Positions 1-13,741 of a stretch of DNA of 64,000 bases are shown one piece after another (position 1 is the stretch's first letter; each line of letters starts with the position of its first letter). The stretch is from Escherichia coli (lineage in GTDB: Bacteria; Pseudomonadota; Gammaproteobacteria; Enterobacterales; Enterobacteriaceae), in the NCBI GenBank assembly GCA_021307345.1, contig CP089930.1, positions 2,170,001 to 2,234,000 of the forward strand, written 5' to 3'. The notes under the pieces were generated by a model. It worked only from the letters and a program-made list of their open reading frames with translations. It did no database searches and was not told the origin of the DNA. The position numbers were made by a program, and so were the translations under genes.

Positions 1-186
1 CTTGAAGCCATCTTCACTCCGTACTTCACCACCAAAGCCGAAGGCACCGGACTGGGGTTGGCGGTCGTGCATAATATTGTTGAACAACACGGTGGTACAA
101 TTCAGGTCGCAAGCCAGGAGGGGAAAGGCGCAACGTTCACTCTATGGCTTCCGGTCAATATTACGCGTAAGGACCCACAAGGATGA
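1..186 (+). CDS. zraS: ZraS sensor histidine kinase, C-terminal end (partial)
   Basis: Only the last 61 codons are inside the window, read in frame from base 1 to a TGA at 184-186. The peptide carries the G2-box part of a HATPase domain ([18 protein letters not shown]) and the usual end of a histidine-kinase catalytic domain. Identity follows from this and from the directly coupled zraR. ZraS is the inner-membrane kinase of the ZraPSR zinc/envelope-stress system and phosphorylates ZraR. The stop overlaps the zraR start (ATGA), so the two are translationally coupled. Confidence 0.93.
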   Translation, partial: LEAIFTPYFTTKAEGTGLGLAVVHNIVEQHGGTIQVASQEGKGATFTLWLPVNITRKDPQG

Positions 187-1508
187 CGCACGATAATATC
201 GATATTCTGGTGGTGGATGATGACATTAGCCACTGCACCATCTTGCAGGCATTGCTGCGCGGTTGGGGCTATAACGTCGCGCTGGCGAACAGCGGGCAAC
301 AGGCGCTGGCACAGGTGCGGGAACAGGTTTTTGATCTTGTGCTTTGCGATGTGCGAATGGCGGAGATGGACGGCATCGCCACGTTGAAAGAGATCAAAGC
401 GTTAAATCCGGCGATTCCGGTACTGATTATGACCGCTTACTCCAGCGTCGAGACGGCGGTAGAAGCACTGAAGACCGGGGCACTGGATTATCTCATTAAG
501 CCGCTGGATTTCGATAACTTGCAGGCGACGCTGGAAAAGGCGCTCGCGCATACGCAGATTCTCGCTTCTGAAACGCCTGCGGTGTCTGCCAGCCAGTTTG
601 GTATGGTCGGTAAAAGCCCGGCGATGCAACACCTGCTCAGTGAAATCGCCCTCGTCGCGCCATCGGAAGCCACGGTGCTGATCCACGGCGATTCCGGCAC
701 CGGTAAAGAGCTGGTCGCCAGGGCGATTCACGCCAGTAGCGCACGTAGCGAAAAACCGCTGGTAACGCTCAACTGCGCGGCACTCAACGAATCCTTACTG
801 GAATCTGAATTGTTCGGTCACGAAAAAGGGGCGTTTACCGGCGCCGACAAACGGCGGGAAGGGCGCTTTGTTGAGGCAGACGGCGGCACGTTGTTTCTCG
901 ATGAAATTGGCGATATCTCGCCGATGATGCAGGTTCGTCTGCTGCGTGCGATTCAGGAGCGTGAAGTTCAGCGTGTCGGCAGCAACCAGACTATTTCGGT
1001 TGATGTTCGGCTGATTGCCGCGACCCATCGCGATCTTGCCGCTGAGGTAAAGGCCGGGCGTTTTCGCCAGGATCTCTACTATCGCCTGAACGTGGTGGCA
1101 ATTGAAGTGCCGTCGCTGCGGCAACGGCGGGAAGATATTCCCCTGCTGGCTAACCATTTTCTTCAGCGATTTGCCGAACGCAATCGCAAGGCGGTAAAAG
1201 GCTTTACGCCCCAGGCGATGGATCTGCTGATTCACTACGACTGGCCGGGAAATATTCGCGAACTGGAAAACGCGGTAGAACGAGCGGTGGTGCTGCTGAC
1301 CGGGGAATATATTTCCGAACGCGAGCTGCCGCTGGCGATTGCCAGTACGCCGATTCCGTTGGCGCAAAGTCAGGATATTCAGCCGCTGGTGGAAGTGGAA
1401 AAAGAGGTGATTCTGGCGGCGCTGGAGAAAACGGGCGGCAACAAAACCGAAGCCGCCCGTCAGTTAGGGATCACGCGCAAAACGCTATTGGCAAAACTGT
1501 CGCGTTAG
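183..1508 (+). CDS. zraR: ZraR sigma-54-dependent response regulator
   Basis: NtrC-type response regulator of 441 residues. Order of domains: receiver at about 5-120 with acidic pocket (VVDDD) and phospho-acceptor Asp in LCDVRM; AAA+ domain at about 140-375 with Walker A GDSGTGKE, the sigma-54 contact motif GAFTGA and Walker [12 protein letters not shown]; Fis-type helix-turn-helix at the end ([17 protein letters not shown]). It activates zraP and zraSR in response to zinc and envelope stress through ZraS. The ATG overlaps the zraS stop. Its 3' end overlaps the convergent purD stop by four bases. Confidence 0.97.
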   Translation: MTHDNIDILVVDDDISHCTILQALLRGWGYNVALANSGQQALAQVREQVFDLVLCDVRMAEMDGIATLKEIKALNPAIPVLIMTAYSSVETAVEALKTGALDYLIKPLDFDNLQATLEKALAHTQILASETPAVSASQFGMVGKSPAMQHLLSEIALVAPSEATVLIHGDSGTGKELVARAIHASSARSEKPLVTLNCAALNESLLESELFGHEKGAFTGADKRREGRFVEADGGTLFLDEIGDISPMMQVRLLRAIQEREVQRVGSNQTISVDVRLIAATHRDLAAEVKAGRFRQDLYYRLNVVAIEVPSLRQRREDIPLLANHFLQRFAERNRKAVKGFTPQAMDLLIHYDWPGNIRELENAVERAVVLLTGEYISERELPLAIASTPIPLAQSQDIQPLVEVEKEVILAALEKTGGNKTEAARQLGITRKTLLAKLSR

Positions 1509-2794
1509 TTCTGCTCGCGTTCGATGGCGCGCCAGCCGATATCTTTCCGGCAGAAGCAGTCATCCCAGTGGATATCAGTCATTAAGTCATAGGCGCGTTT
1601 CTGCGCTTCTGCCACGGTATGACCCAGCGCGGTGACGCACAGTACGCGCCCGCCGCTGGTCACCACCTGCTCGTCATCTGTCAGTTTTGTGCCCGCGTGG
1701 AACACTTTGCCGCCTTCGACTTCTTCCAGGGGCAGGCCGTGGATCACATCGCCAGTGCGATAATCGCCCGGATATCCACCCGCAGCCATCACCACGCCGA
1801 GAGAAGCGCGTTCATCCCACTCGGACGTTTTCTCGTCAAGCGTACCTTCACAGGCTGCCAGGCAGAGCTCAACCAGATCGGACTTCATGCGCAGCATAAT
1901 CGGCTGGGTTTCCGGATCGCCAAAGCGGCAGTTAAACTCGATAACCTTCGGATTGCCCTGTTTGTCGATCATCAGGCCCGCGTAGAGAAAACCGGTGTAG
2001 GTGTTGCCTTCTGCCGCCATGCCTTTCACGGTTGGCCAGATGATACGTTCCATCGTGCGCTGATGAACTTCATCGGTTACTACCGGCGCTGGAGAGTAAG
2101 CACCCATTCCGCCGGTGTTCGGCCCGGTATCTTTATCGCCTACGCGTTTGTGATCCTGGCTGGTGGCCATCGGCAGCACATGCTCGCCGTCCACCATCAC
2201 GATAAAGCTCGCTTCTTCGCCGTCGAGGAACTCTTCGATAACAATGCGATGACCCGCGTCGCCAAAGGCGTTGCCCGCCAGCATATCGTGAACAGCCGCT
2301 TCGGCTTCTTCCAGCGTCATCGCGACGATAACGCCTTTCCCGGCAGCCAGACCGTCAGCTTTAATGACGATTGGCGCGCCTTTCTCACGCAGATACGCCA
2401 GCGCAGGTTCTACCTCGGTGAAGTTCTGGTATTCCGCCGTAGGGATCTTATGGCGAGCCAGGAAATCCTTGGTAAACGCTTTCGACCCTTCCAGTTGCGC
2501 GGCACCTGCCGTCGGGCCGAAGATCTTCAGCCCAGCGGCGCGGAAGGTATCGACCACGCCTTTCACCAGCGGCGCTTCCGGGCCGACGATGGTCAGATCT
2601 ACCTTTTCGTTTTGCGCGAAATCCAGCAGTGCCGGGATATCGGTCACGCCGATAGCGACGTTTTGCAGCGCAGGTTCCAGCGCCGTTCCCGCATTACCTG
2701 GTGCGACAAATACAGTCTCAACCAGCGGTGATTGCGCCGCTTTCCAGGCCAGCGCGTGTTCGCGCCCGCCGTTACCAATCACTAATACTTTCAT
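1505..2794 (-). CDS. purD: Phosphoribosylamine-glycine ligase (GAR synthetase)
   Basis: PurD joins glycine to 5-phosphoribosylamine with ATP, the second step of purine synthesis. The 429-residue length is that of the E. coli enzyme when the start is placed at the ATG giving MKVLVIGNGGREHALAW; an upstream start four codons earlier is possible but would leave less room after purH. An ATP-grasp fold is visible: N-terminal Rossmann-like GNGGREHA, the KADGLAAGKGV nucleotide loop, and EFNCRFGDPETQ metal-binding motif. It lies 11 bases after the purH stop in the purHD operon. Cytoplasmic, repressed by PurR through the operator upstream of purH. Confidence 0.97.
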   Translation of the reverse strand: MKVLVIGNGGREHALAWKAAQSPLVETVFVAPGNAGTALEPALQNVAIGVTDIPALLDFAQNEKVDLTIVGPEAPLVKGVVDTFRAAGLKIFGPTAGAAQLEGSKAFTKDFLARHKIPTAEYQNFTEVEPALAYLREKGAPIVIKADGLAAGKGVIVAMTLEEAEAAVHDMLAGNAFGDAGHRIVIEEFLDGEEASFIVMVDGEHVLPMATSQDHKRVGDKDTGPNTGGMGAYSPAPVVTDEVHQRTMERIIWPTVKGMAAEGNTYTGFLYAGLMIDKQGNPKVIEFNCRFGDPETQPIMLRMKSDLVELCLAACEGTLDEKTSEWDERASLGVVMAAGGYPGDYRTGDVIHGLPLEEVEGGKVFHAGTKLTDDEQVVTSGGRVLCVTALGHTVAEAQKRAYDLMTDIHWDDCFCRKDIGWRAIEREQN

Positions 2795-2805
2795 CTGTCG
2801 CTCCA

Positions 2806-4395
2806 TTAATGGCGGAAGTGGCGCATGTCGGTGAAGAGCATTGCAATACCGTGCTCGTCGGCGGCGGCAATCACTTCGTCATCACGGATAGAACCGCCAG
2901 GCTGGATTACGCAGGTCACGCCCGCAGCGGCGGCGGCATCAATACCGTCGCGGAACGGGAAGAACGCGTCAGAAGCCATCGAGGAACCTTTCACTTCCAG
3001 ACCTTCATCGGCAGCTTTAATACCGGCGATTTTTGCGGAGTACACGCGGCTCATCTGGCCCGCGCCAATGCCGATGGTCATATTGTTTTTGGCATAGACA
3101 ATGGCGTTGGATTTCACGAATTTCGCCACCTTCCAGCAGAACAGCGCATCACGCAGTTCCTGTTCGCTCGGCTGGCGTTTGGTGACGACGCGCAGTTCTT
3201 CCGCACCGACCATGCCCAGATCGCGATCCTGAACCAGCAGACCGCCGTTCACGCGTTTGAAATCAAGACCCGGAATACGTTCGCCCCACTGACCACAGGT
3301 CAGGACGCGAACGTTCTGTTTGGCGGCGGTGATTTTCAGGGCTTCTTCGCTGGCGGACGGCGCAATAATCACTTCGACAAACTGACGAGAAATGATGGCC
3401 TGTGCTGTTTCAGCATCCAGCTCGCGGTTAAAGGCAATGATGCCGCCGAATGCGGAGGTCGGGTCGGTTTTGTACGCGCGATCGTAAGCATCAAGAATGG
3501 AATTGCCGATAGCCACGCCGCAAGGGTTGGCGTGCTTCACAATGACACATGCCGGCTCGGCGAACTCTTTTACGCACTCCAGCGCCGCATCAGTATCGGC
3601 GATGTTGTTATAAGAGAGGGCTTTACCCTGAACCTGGGTTGCGGTGGCAACGGAGGCTTCTTTCACATTCTCTTCTATATAGAAGGCAGCCTGCTGGTGG
3701 CTGTTCTCGCCGTAACGCATATCCTGCTTCTTAATGAAGTTCAGGTTCAACGTGCGCGGGAAGCGACCGGCAGCTTCTTTGCTTTCACCGTGGTAAGCCG
3801 GAACCATGCTGCCGAAGTAGTTGGCAATCATGCTGTCGTAGGCGGCGGTGTGTTCGAAGGCTTTGATTGCGAGGTCGAAACGGGTTGCAAGCAGAAGCGA
3901 ACCTTCGTTGGCATCCATCTCTTTAATAATGGCGTCGTAGTCGCTGCTCTTCACCACGATTGCGACATCTTTATGGTTCTTCGCTGCGGAGCGCACCATC
4001 GTTGGGCCGCCGATATCGATGTTCTCAACCGCATCTTCCAGCGAGCAGCCTTCACGAGCCACGGTCTGGGCGAACGGATACAGGTTAACAACCACCATAT
4101 CGATAGGCTGGATCTGATGTTCTTCCATAATGGCATCGTCCTGGCCGCGACGGCCCAGAATGCCACCATGTACTTTCGGATGCAGAGTCTTCACACGTCC
4201 ATCCATCATCTCCGGGAAACCGGTGTAATCGGAAACTTCGGTCACCGGCAGACCCTTTTCTGCTAACAGTCGGGCAGTGCCTCCTGTAGATAGCAGTTCC
4301 ACACCGCGTGCGGAAAGTGCCTGAGCGAATTCGACGATACCGGCTTTGTCAGAAACACTGAGCAGAGCGCGGCGGACTGGACGACGTTGTTGCAT
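2806..4395 (-). CDS. purH: Bifunctional AICAR formyltransferase / IMP cyclohydrolase
   Basis: 529 residues, full length for PurH. The N-terminal MGS-like half (about 1-195, beginning [17 protein letters not shown]) is the IMP cyclohydrolase; the C-terminal half (about 200-529) is the AICAR transformylase with the [12 protein letters not shown] segment that carries the catalytic Lys-His pair. It performs the last two steps to IMP. First gene of purHD; the PurR box about 110 bp upstream of the ATG marks purine repression. The large open frame on the opposite strand is an antisense shadow. Confidence 0.98.
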   Translation of the reverse strand: MQQRRPVRRALLSVSDKAGIVEFAQALSARGVELLSTGGTARLLAEKGLPVTEVSDYTGFPEMMDGRVKTLHPKVHGGILGRRGQDDAIMEEHQIQPIDMVVVNLYPFAQTVAREGCSLEDAVENIDIGGPTMVRSAAKNHKDVAIVVKSSDYDAIIKEMDANEGSLLLATRFDLAIKAFEHTAAYDSMIANYFGSMVPAYHGESKEAAGRFPRTLNLNFIKKQDMRYGENSHQQAAFYIEENVKEASVATATQVQGKALSYNNIADTDAALECVKEFAEPACVIVKHANPCGVAIGNSILDAYDRAYKTDPTSAFGGIIAFNRELDAETAQAIISRQFVEVIIAPSASEEALKITAAKQNVRVLTCGQWGERIPGLDFKRVNGGLLVQDRDLGMVGAEELRVVTKRQPSEQELRDALFCWKVAKFVKSNAIVYAKNNMTIGIGAGQMSRVYSAKIAGIKAADEGLEVKGSSMASDAFFPFRDGIDAAAAAGVTCVIQPGGSIRDDEVIAAADEHGIAMLFTDMRHFRH

Positions 4396-4502
4396 GGTAA
4401 ATCCCCTGGATTTGACTATTACAGAGAGCGTTAGCTGAATTTTTTGCGAAAAACTCAGCTAACGCCCCTAACGGAGCATCCTTATTTTTCGCCCGCATTG
4501 TA

Positions 4503-4518
4503 ACGAAAACGTTTGCGC
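4503..4518 (-). promoter_or_regulatory. PurR operator of purHD
   Basis: On the minus strand the bases read GCGCAAACGTTTTCGT, 15 of 16 matching the E. coli PurR consensus (ACGCAAACGTTTTCGT). It lies about 108 bp upstream of the purH start, in the position expected for a purine-repressed promoter. AT-rich sequence on either side (4440-4680) holds no gene. Confidence 0.88.
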
Positions 4519-4689
4519 AACGCTCGCGAATTTTTCTCTTTCAATGGTGATCACAATTTTGACAGTGGTTACCGTGGGAAAAATACAGAAATTACATTGA
4601 TGATTGTGGATAACTCTGTGCGTAAAAAGGTATAAAGCGGGGGTTTGCTGGGGAATGCAGCAGTCAGTCATTTTTTTGCAATTTTTCTA

Positions 4690-4717
4690 TTGCGGCCTCA
4701 GGAGAACTCCCTATAAT
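4690..4717 (+). promoter_or_regulatory. rrnE promoter P1
   Basis: A -10 TATAAT at 4712-4717 lies 16 bp from a -35-like TTGCGG at 4690-4695 and is followed by a GC-rich discriminator (GCGCCTCC), the arrangement of stringently controlled rRNA P1 promoters. The AT-rich stretch upstream (4500-4685) is where the UP element and Fis sites would be; I did not map individual Fis sites. Confidence 0.85.
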
Positions 4718-4799
4718 GCGCCTCCATCGACACGGCGGATGTGAATCACTTCACACAAACAGCCGGTTAGGTTGAAGAGAAAAATCCTGAAATTCAGGG

Positions 4800-4827
4800 T
4801 TGACTCTGAAAGAGGAGAGCGTAATAT
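4800..4827 (+). promoter_or_regulatory. rrnE promoter P2
   Basis: TTGACT at 4800-4805 and TAATAT at 4822-4827 with a 16-bp spacer, about 110 bp after P1, the standard rrn P1-P2 spacing. Confidence 0.82.
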
Positions 4828-4867
4828 ACGCCACCTCGCGACAGTGAGCTGAAAGCCGCGTCGCAAC

Positions 4868-4880
4868 TGCTCTTTAACAA
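4868..4880 (+). promoter_or_regulatory. rrn leader boxA antiterminator
   Basis: TGCTCTTTAACAA is the boxA element recognised by NusB/NusE in rrn leaders. It is followed by the conserved leader sequence up to the 16S start. Confidence 0.88.
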
Positions 4881-5011
4881 TTTATCAGACAATCTGTGTG
4901 GGCACTCGAAGATACGGATTCTTAACGTCGCAAGACGAAAAATGAATACCAAGTCTCAAGAGTGAACACGTAATTCATTACGAAGTTTAATTCTTTGAGC
5001 ATCAAACTTTT

Positions 5012-6552
<1,541 letters not shown>

Positions 6553-6637
6553 CCTTAAAGAAACGTACTTTGAAGTGCTCACACAGATTGTCTGATAGAA
6601 AGTGAAAAGCAAGGCGTCTTGCGAAGCAGACTGATAC

Positions 6638-6713
6638 GTCCCCTTCGTCTAGAGGCCCAGGACACCGCCCTTTCACGGCGGTAACAGGGGTTCGAATCCC
6701 CTAGGGGACGCCA
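6638..6713 (+). tRNA. gltV: tRNA-Glu (anticodon TTC)
   Basis: 76 bases from GTCCCCTTCGTCTAGAGG to the encoded CCA. Acceptor stem GTCCCCT pairs with AGGGGAC; the anticodon loop reads CTTTCAC; T arm is GGGGTTCGAATCCCC. It lies in the 16S-23S spacer, as in rrnE. Confidence 0.97.
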
Positions 6714-6786
6714 CTTGCTGGTTTGTGAGTGAAAGTCACCTGCCTTAATATCTCAAAACTCATCTTCGGGTGATGTTTGAGATATT

Positions 6787-6799
6787 TGCTCTTTAAAAA
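6787..6799 (+). promoter_or_regulatory. 16S-23S spacer boxA
   Basis: TGCTCTTTAAAAA is the second boxA of an rrn operon, shortly before the 23S gene, and supports antitermination through the long 23S unit. Confidence 0.8.
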
Positions 6800-6904
6800 T
6801 CTGGATCAAGCTGAAAATTGAAACACTGAACAACGAAAGTTGTTCGTGAGTCTCTCAAATTTTCGCAACACGATGGTGTTTTACGAAACATCTTCGGGTT
6901 GTGA

Positions 6905-9807
<2,903 letters not shown>

Positions 9808-9904
9808 ACAACGCCGAAGCTGTTTTGGCGGATGAGAGAAGATTTTCAGCCCGATACAGATTAAATCGACATGTTGAAGAACGACGTGTTGATAAAACAG
9901 AATT

Positions 9905-10024
9905 TGCCTGGCGGCCGTAGCGCGGTGGTCCCACCTGACCCCATGCCGAACTCAGAAGTGAAACGCCGTAGCGCCGATGGTAGTGTGGGGTCTCCCCATG
10001 CGAGAGTAGGGAACTGCCAGGCAT
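9905..10024 (+). rRNA. rrfE: 5S ribosomal RNA
   Basis: 120 bases from TGCCTGGCGGCCGTAGCG to CTGCCAGGCAT, with the pairing ends of 5S rRNA. Single copy at the end of rrnE. Confidence 0.97.
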
Positions 10025-10027
10025 CAA

Positions 10028-10071
10028 ATAAAACGAAAGGCTCAGTCGAAAGACTGGGCCTTTCGTTTTAT
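10028..10071 (+). terminator. rrnE terminator T1
   Basis: Strong hairpin with arms ACGAAAGGC(T)CAGTC and GACTGGGCCTTTCGT followed by a T run. It has the same form as the well-known rrnB T1. Confidence 0.95.
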
Positions 10072-10202
10072 CTGTTGTTTGTCGGTGAACGCTCTCCTGA
10101 GCAGGACAAATCCGCCGGGAGCGGATTTGAACGTTGCGAAGCAACGGCCCGGAGGGTGGCGGGAAGGACGCCCGCCATAAACTGCCAGGCATCAGATAAA
10201 GC

Positions 10203-10231
10203 AGAAGGCCAGTCGGAAGACTGGGCCTTTT
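10203..10231 (+). terminator. rrnE terminator T2
   Basis: Hairpin AGAAGGCCAGTC / GACTGGGCCTTTTT, the second rrn terminator, about 130 bp after T1. The sequence between T1 and T2 repeats a piece of the 5S end (CTGCCAGGCATCA) as in rrnB. Confidence 0.9.
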
Positions 10232-10250
10232 TGCGCTGGTGCAAAAAATG

Positions 10251-10290
10251 CCGAATGCGACGCTGGCGCGTCTTGTCCGGTCTACGCAGG
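10251..10290. repeat. REP-like element between rrnE and yjaB
   Basis: GCGACGCTGGCGCGTCTTGTCCGG resembles half of an E. coli REP (BIME) palindrome. This is the place where K-12 carries yjaA; here nothing but this repeat lies between T2 and the yjaB stop. Confidence 0.6.
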
Positions 10291-10312
10291 CACGGTAGGG
10301 GGCAACAGTGCA

Positions 10313-10756
10313 TTATTCCCCCACATACGCCAGATTCAGCAATGGATACGGTTTTCCCAGATCGTCCACTTCAGAACGCCCGGTAACCGTAAACCCCATC
10401 TTCTTATAGAACCCCACCGCCTGCTCATTTTGCTCATTAACGTTGGTTGTCAGTTCCGGGGCCATTGAGAGCGCATGCTTCACCAGCATCCGACCCACGC
10501 CGCAGCCACGCACATCAGGATCGATAAACAGCGCATCCATATGCTGTCCGCTTAGCAACATAAACCCAACCGGCCGATCCCGCTCATTAACCGCGACCCA
10601 CAATGGCGCTTCCGGCAGAAACGAACGTACCAGCTCTTCCAGCTCGGCCCGATACTCTGCTGATAAAAAATCATGGGTGGCATCGACAGAACGACACCAA
10701 ATTGCAACCAGCTCTTCCCCTTCCTCATGCCGTGAGCGGCGAATACTAATAACCAT
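10313..10756 (-). CDS. yjaB: GNAT-family N-acetyltransferase YjaB
   Basis: 147 residues, full GNAT fold. The acetyl-CoA loop is visible as DVRGCGVGRMLVKHAL (R/Q-x-x-G-x-G/A form) at about residues 82-97, followed by the strand/helix NVNEQNEQAVGFYKKMGF typical of the C-terminal half. YjaB is a known acetyl-CoA binding protein whose physiological substrate is not settled. It faces metA divergently, so its promoter shares the region 10757-10912. Confidence 0.93.
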   Translation of the reverse strand: MVISIRRSRHEEGEELVAIWCRSVDATHDFLSAEYRAELEELVRSFLPEAPLWVAVNERDRPVGFMLLSGQHMDALFIDPDVRGCGVGRMLVKHALSMAPELTTNVNEQNEQAVGFYKKMGFTVTGRSEVDDLGKPYPLLNLAYVGE

Positions 10757-10861
10757 TTTCTCTCCTTTTATTGGTGCTTATATCCTAACGCAATCTTTTC
10801 CTTGAAACTTTCTCACCTTCGACATGCAGGCTCGACATTGGCAAATTTTCTGGTTATCTTC

Positions 10862-10893
10862 AGCTATCTGGATGTCTAAACGTATAAGCGTAT
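10862..10893 (+). promoter_or_regulatory. Tandem MetJ boxes upstream of metA
   Basis: Four consecutive 8-bp units (AGCTATCT, GGATGTCT, AAACGTAT, AAGCGTAT) resemble the AGACGTCT Met box. They end 19 bp before the metA ATG, where MetJ with S-adenosylmethionine would block transcription. Confidence 0.8.
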
Positions 10894-10912
10894 GTAAAGA
10901 GGTAATCAGGTT

Positions 10913-11842
10913 ATGCCGATTCGTGTGCCGGACGAGCTGCCCGCCGTCAATTTCTTGCGTGAAGAAAATGTCTTTGTGATGACAACTTCTCGCGCGTCTG
11001 GTCAGGAAATTCGTCCGCTAAAGGTGCTTATCCTTAACCTGATGCCGAAGAAGATCGAAACTGAAAATCAGTTTTTACGCCTGCTTTCAAACTCACCTTT
11101 GCAGGTCGATATTCAGCTGTTGCGCATCGATTCCCGTGAATCGCGCAACACGCCCGCAGAGCATCTGAATAATTTTTACTGTAACTTTGAAGATATTCAG
11201 GAACAAAACTTTGACGGTCTGATTGTAACTGGCGCGCCACTGGGTCTGGTGGAGTTTAATGACGTCGCTTACTGGCCGCAGATCAAACAGGTGCTGGAGT
11301 GGTCGAAAGATCACGTCACCTCAACGCTGTTTGTCTGTTGGGCGGTTCAGGCCGCGCTCAATATCCTCTACGGCATTCCTAAGCAAACCCGCACCGACAA
11401 ACTCTCTGGCGTTTACGAGCATCATATTCTCCATCCCCATGCGCTTCTGACGCGTGGCTTTGATGATTCATTTCTGGCGCCACATTCGCGTTATGCAGAC
11501 TTTCCGGCAGCGTTGATTCGTGATTACACCGATCTGGAAATTCTGGCGGAGACAGAAGAAGGGGACGCATATCTGTTTGCCAGCAAAGATAAGCGCATTG
11601 CCTTTGTAACGGGGCATCCGGAATACGATGCGCAAACGCTGGCACAGGAATATTTCCGCGATGTGGAAGCCGGGCTAAATCCGGATGTTCCGTATAACTA
11701 TTTCCCGCACAACGACCCGCAAAACAAACCGCGAGCGAGCTGGCGTAGCCACGGCAATTTGCTGTTTACCAACTGGCTCAACTATTACGTTTACCAGATC
11801 ACGCCATACGATCTACGCCATATGAATCCTACGCTGGATTAA
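10913..11842 (+). CDS. metA: Homoserine O-succinyltransferase
   Basis: 309 residues, the E. coli MetA length. It activates homoserine with succinyl-CoA, the first committed step of methionine synthesis, in the cytoplasm. The glutamine-amidotransferase-like fold shows the catalytic nucleophile in the segment [14 protein letters not shown] and His in [12 protein letters not shown]. Start chosen at the ATG giving [15 protein letters not shown], preceded by an AGAGGT Shine-Dalgarno. Controlled by the tandem Met boxes just upstream. Confidence 0.97.
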   Translation: MPIRVPDELPAVNFLREENVFVMTTSRASGQEIRPLKVLILNLMPKKIETENQFLRLLSNSPLQVDIQLLRIDSRESRNTPAEHLNNFYCNFEDIQEQNFDGLIVTGAPLGLVEFNDVAYWPQIKQVLEWSKDHVTSTLFVCWAVQAALNILYGIPKQTRTDKLSGVYEHHILHPHALLTRGFDDSFLAPHSRYADFPAALIRDYTDLEILAETEEGDAYLFASKDKRIAFVTGHPEYDAQTLAQEYFRDVEAGLNPDVPYNYFPHNDPQNKPRASWRSHGNLLFTNWLNYYVYQITPYDLRHMNPTLD

Positions 11843-11886
11843 TCTTCTGCTGAGCTCGATCGTTAAGCGATTCAGCACCTTACCTC

Positions 11887-11912
11887 AGGCACCTTCGGGT
11901 GCCTTTTTTATT
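11887..11912 (+). terminator. metA intrinsic terminator
   Basis: Perfect AGGCACC-TTCG-GGTGCCT stem with a stable tetraloop followed by a T run, 45 bp after the metA stop. Confidence 0.92.
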
Positions 11913-11985
11913 TCCGAAACACACCGCAACAGGTGAATAAATTTTATTCTTATTGTTATCAGTAAGTTAAATGCAATTTAAATTA

Positions 11986-12024
11986 AAAATGGAAATTGTT
12001 TTTGATTTTGCATTTTAAATGAGT
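11986..12024 (+). promoter_or_regulatory. IclR operator / aceB promoter region
   Basis: The AT-rich segment containing GGAAATTGTTTTTGATTTTG followed by CATTTTAAATGAG corresponds to the IclR-protected operator of aceBAK, with the transcription start expected about 30 bp later. The region 11915-12110 otherwise holds only this promoter and the aceB leader. Confidence 0.72.
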
Positions 12025-12110
12025 AGTCTTAGTTGTGCTGAACGAAAAGCGCACAACGATCCTTCGTTCACAGTGGGGAAGTTTTCGGATCCATGACGAG
12101 GAGCTGCACG

Positions 12111-13712
12111 ATGACTGAACAGGCAACAACAACCGATGAACTGGCTTTCACAATGCCGTATGGCGAGCAGGAGAAGCAAATCCTTACTGCCGAAGCGGTA
12201 GAATTTCTGACTGAGCTGGTGACGCATTTTACGCCACAACGCAATAAACTTCTGGCAGCGCGCATTCAGCAGCAGCAGGAAATTGATAACGGAACGTTGC
12301 CTGATTTTATTTCGGAAACAGCTTCCATTCGTGATGGCGGTTGGAAAATTCGCGGGATTCCTGCGGACTTAGAAGATCGCCGCGTAGAGATTACCGGACC
12401 CGTTGAGCGCAAGATGGTGATCAACGCGCTGAACGCCAATGTGAAAGTCTTTATGGCCGATTTCGAGGATTCACTGGCTCCGGACTGGAACAAAGTGATC
12501 GACGGGCAAATTAACCTGCGTGATGCGGTTAACGGCACCATCAGTTACACCAACGAATCCGGCAAAATTTATCAACTCAAACCCAATCCGGCTGTTTTAA
12601 TTTGTCGGGTACGCGGTCTGCACTTGCCGGAAAAACATGTCACCTGGCGCGGCGAAGCGATCCCTGGCAGCCTGTTTGATTTTGCCCTCTATTTCTTCCA
12701 CAACTACCAGGCGCTATTAGCAAAAGGCAGCGGTCCCTATTTCTATCTGCCGAAAACCCAGTCCTGGCAGGAAGCGGCCTGGTGGAGCGAAGTCTTTAGC
12801 TATGCCGAAGATCGCTTTAATCTGCCGCGCGGCACTATCAAGGCGACGTTGCTGATCGAAACGCTGCCTGCCGTGTTCCAGATGGACGAAATTCTCTATG
12901 CGTTGCGCGACCATATTGTGGGTCTGAATTGCGGTCGCTGGGATTACATCTTCAGCTATATCAAAACGTTGAAAAACTATTCCGATCGTGTCCTGCCAGA
13001 CAGACAGGCTGTGACGATGGATAAACCGTTCCTTAATGCCTACTCACGCCTGTTAATCAAAACCTGCCATAAACGCGGCGCATTTGCGATGGGCGGCATG
13101 GCGGCGTTTATTCCGAGCAAAGATGAAGAGCGCAATAACCAGGTGCTCAACAAAGTGAAAGCGGATAAATCGCTGGAAGCGAATAACGGTCACGATGGCA
13201 CATGGATCGCCCATCCAGGCCTTGCGGATACCGCAATGGCGGTTTTCAACGACATCCTCGGCTCCCGCAAAAATCAGCTTGAGGTGATGCGCGAACAAGA
13301 CGCGCCGATTACCGCCGATCAACTGCTGGTACCTTGTGACGGTGATCGCACCGAAGAGGGTATGCGCGCCAATATTCGCGTAGCTGTCCAGTACATCGAA
13401 GCATGGATCTCCGGCAACGGTTGTGTGCCGATTTATGGCCTGATGGAAGATGCGGCGACGGCTGAAATCTCCCGTACTTCCATCTGGCAGTGGATCCATC
13501 ATCAAAAAACCTTGAGTAATGGCAAACCGGTGACCAAAGCCCTGTTCCGCCAGATGCTGGGGGAAGAGATGAAGGTCATTGCCAGCGAACTGGGCGAAGA
13601 ACGTTTTTCCCAGGGGCGTTTTGACGACGCCGCACGCCTGATGGAACAGATCACCACTTCTGATGAGTTAATTGATTTCCTGACCCTGCCAGGCTACCGC
13701 CTGTTAGCGTAA
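12111..13712 (+). CDS. aceB: Malate synthase A
   Basis: 533 residues, full length. Condenses glyoxylate with acetyl-CoA to malate in the glyoxylate shunt. The start [15 protein letters not shown] is chosen over an upstream in-frame ATG because it has a GAGGAGC Shine-Dalgarno at normal spacing and gives the known length. The signature KDEE-type segment and [14 protein letters not shown] region are present. First gene of aceBAK, repressed by IclR and induced on acetate or fatty acids. Confidence 0.97.
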   Translation: MTEQATTTDELAFTMPYGEQEKQILTAEAVEFLTELVTHFTPQRNKLLAARIQQQQEIDNGTLPDFISETASIRDGGWKIRGIPADLEDRRVEITGPVERKMVINALNANVKVFMADFEDSLAPDWNKVIDGQINLRDAVNGTISYTNESGKIYQLKPNPAVLICRVRGLHLPEKHVTWRGEAIPGSLFDFALYFFHNYQALLAKGSGPYFYLPKTQSWQEAAWWSEVFSYAEDRFNLPRGTIKATLLIETLPAVFQMDEILYALRDHIVGLNCGRWDYIFSYIKTLKNYSDRVLPDRQAVTMDKPFLNAYSRLLIKTCHKRGAFAMGGMAAFIPSKDEERNNQVLNKVKADKSLEANNGHDGTWIAHPGLADTAMAVFNDILGSRKNQLEVMREQDAPITADQLLVPCDGDRTEEGMRANIRVAVQYIEAWISGNGCVPIYGLMEDAATAEISRTSIWQWIHHQKTLSNGKPVTKALFRQMLGEEMKVIASELGEERFSQGRFDDAARLMEQITTSDELIDFLTLPGYRLLA

Positions 13713-13741
13713 ACCACCACATAACTATGGAGCATCTGCAC

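Noticed and set aside
2701-4266. Long open frame (521 codons) on the plus strand over purH, and similar one over purD
   Set aside because: Wholly antisense to strongly conserved purH/purD, no Shine-Dalgarno and no family; a shadow of codon bias.
9871-10386. 171-codon frame over 5S rRNA and T1/T2
   Set aside because: Made of 5S, terminator and REP sequence; no protein character.
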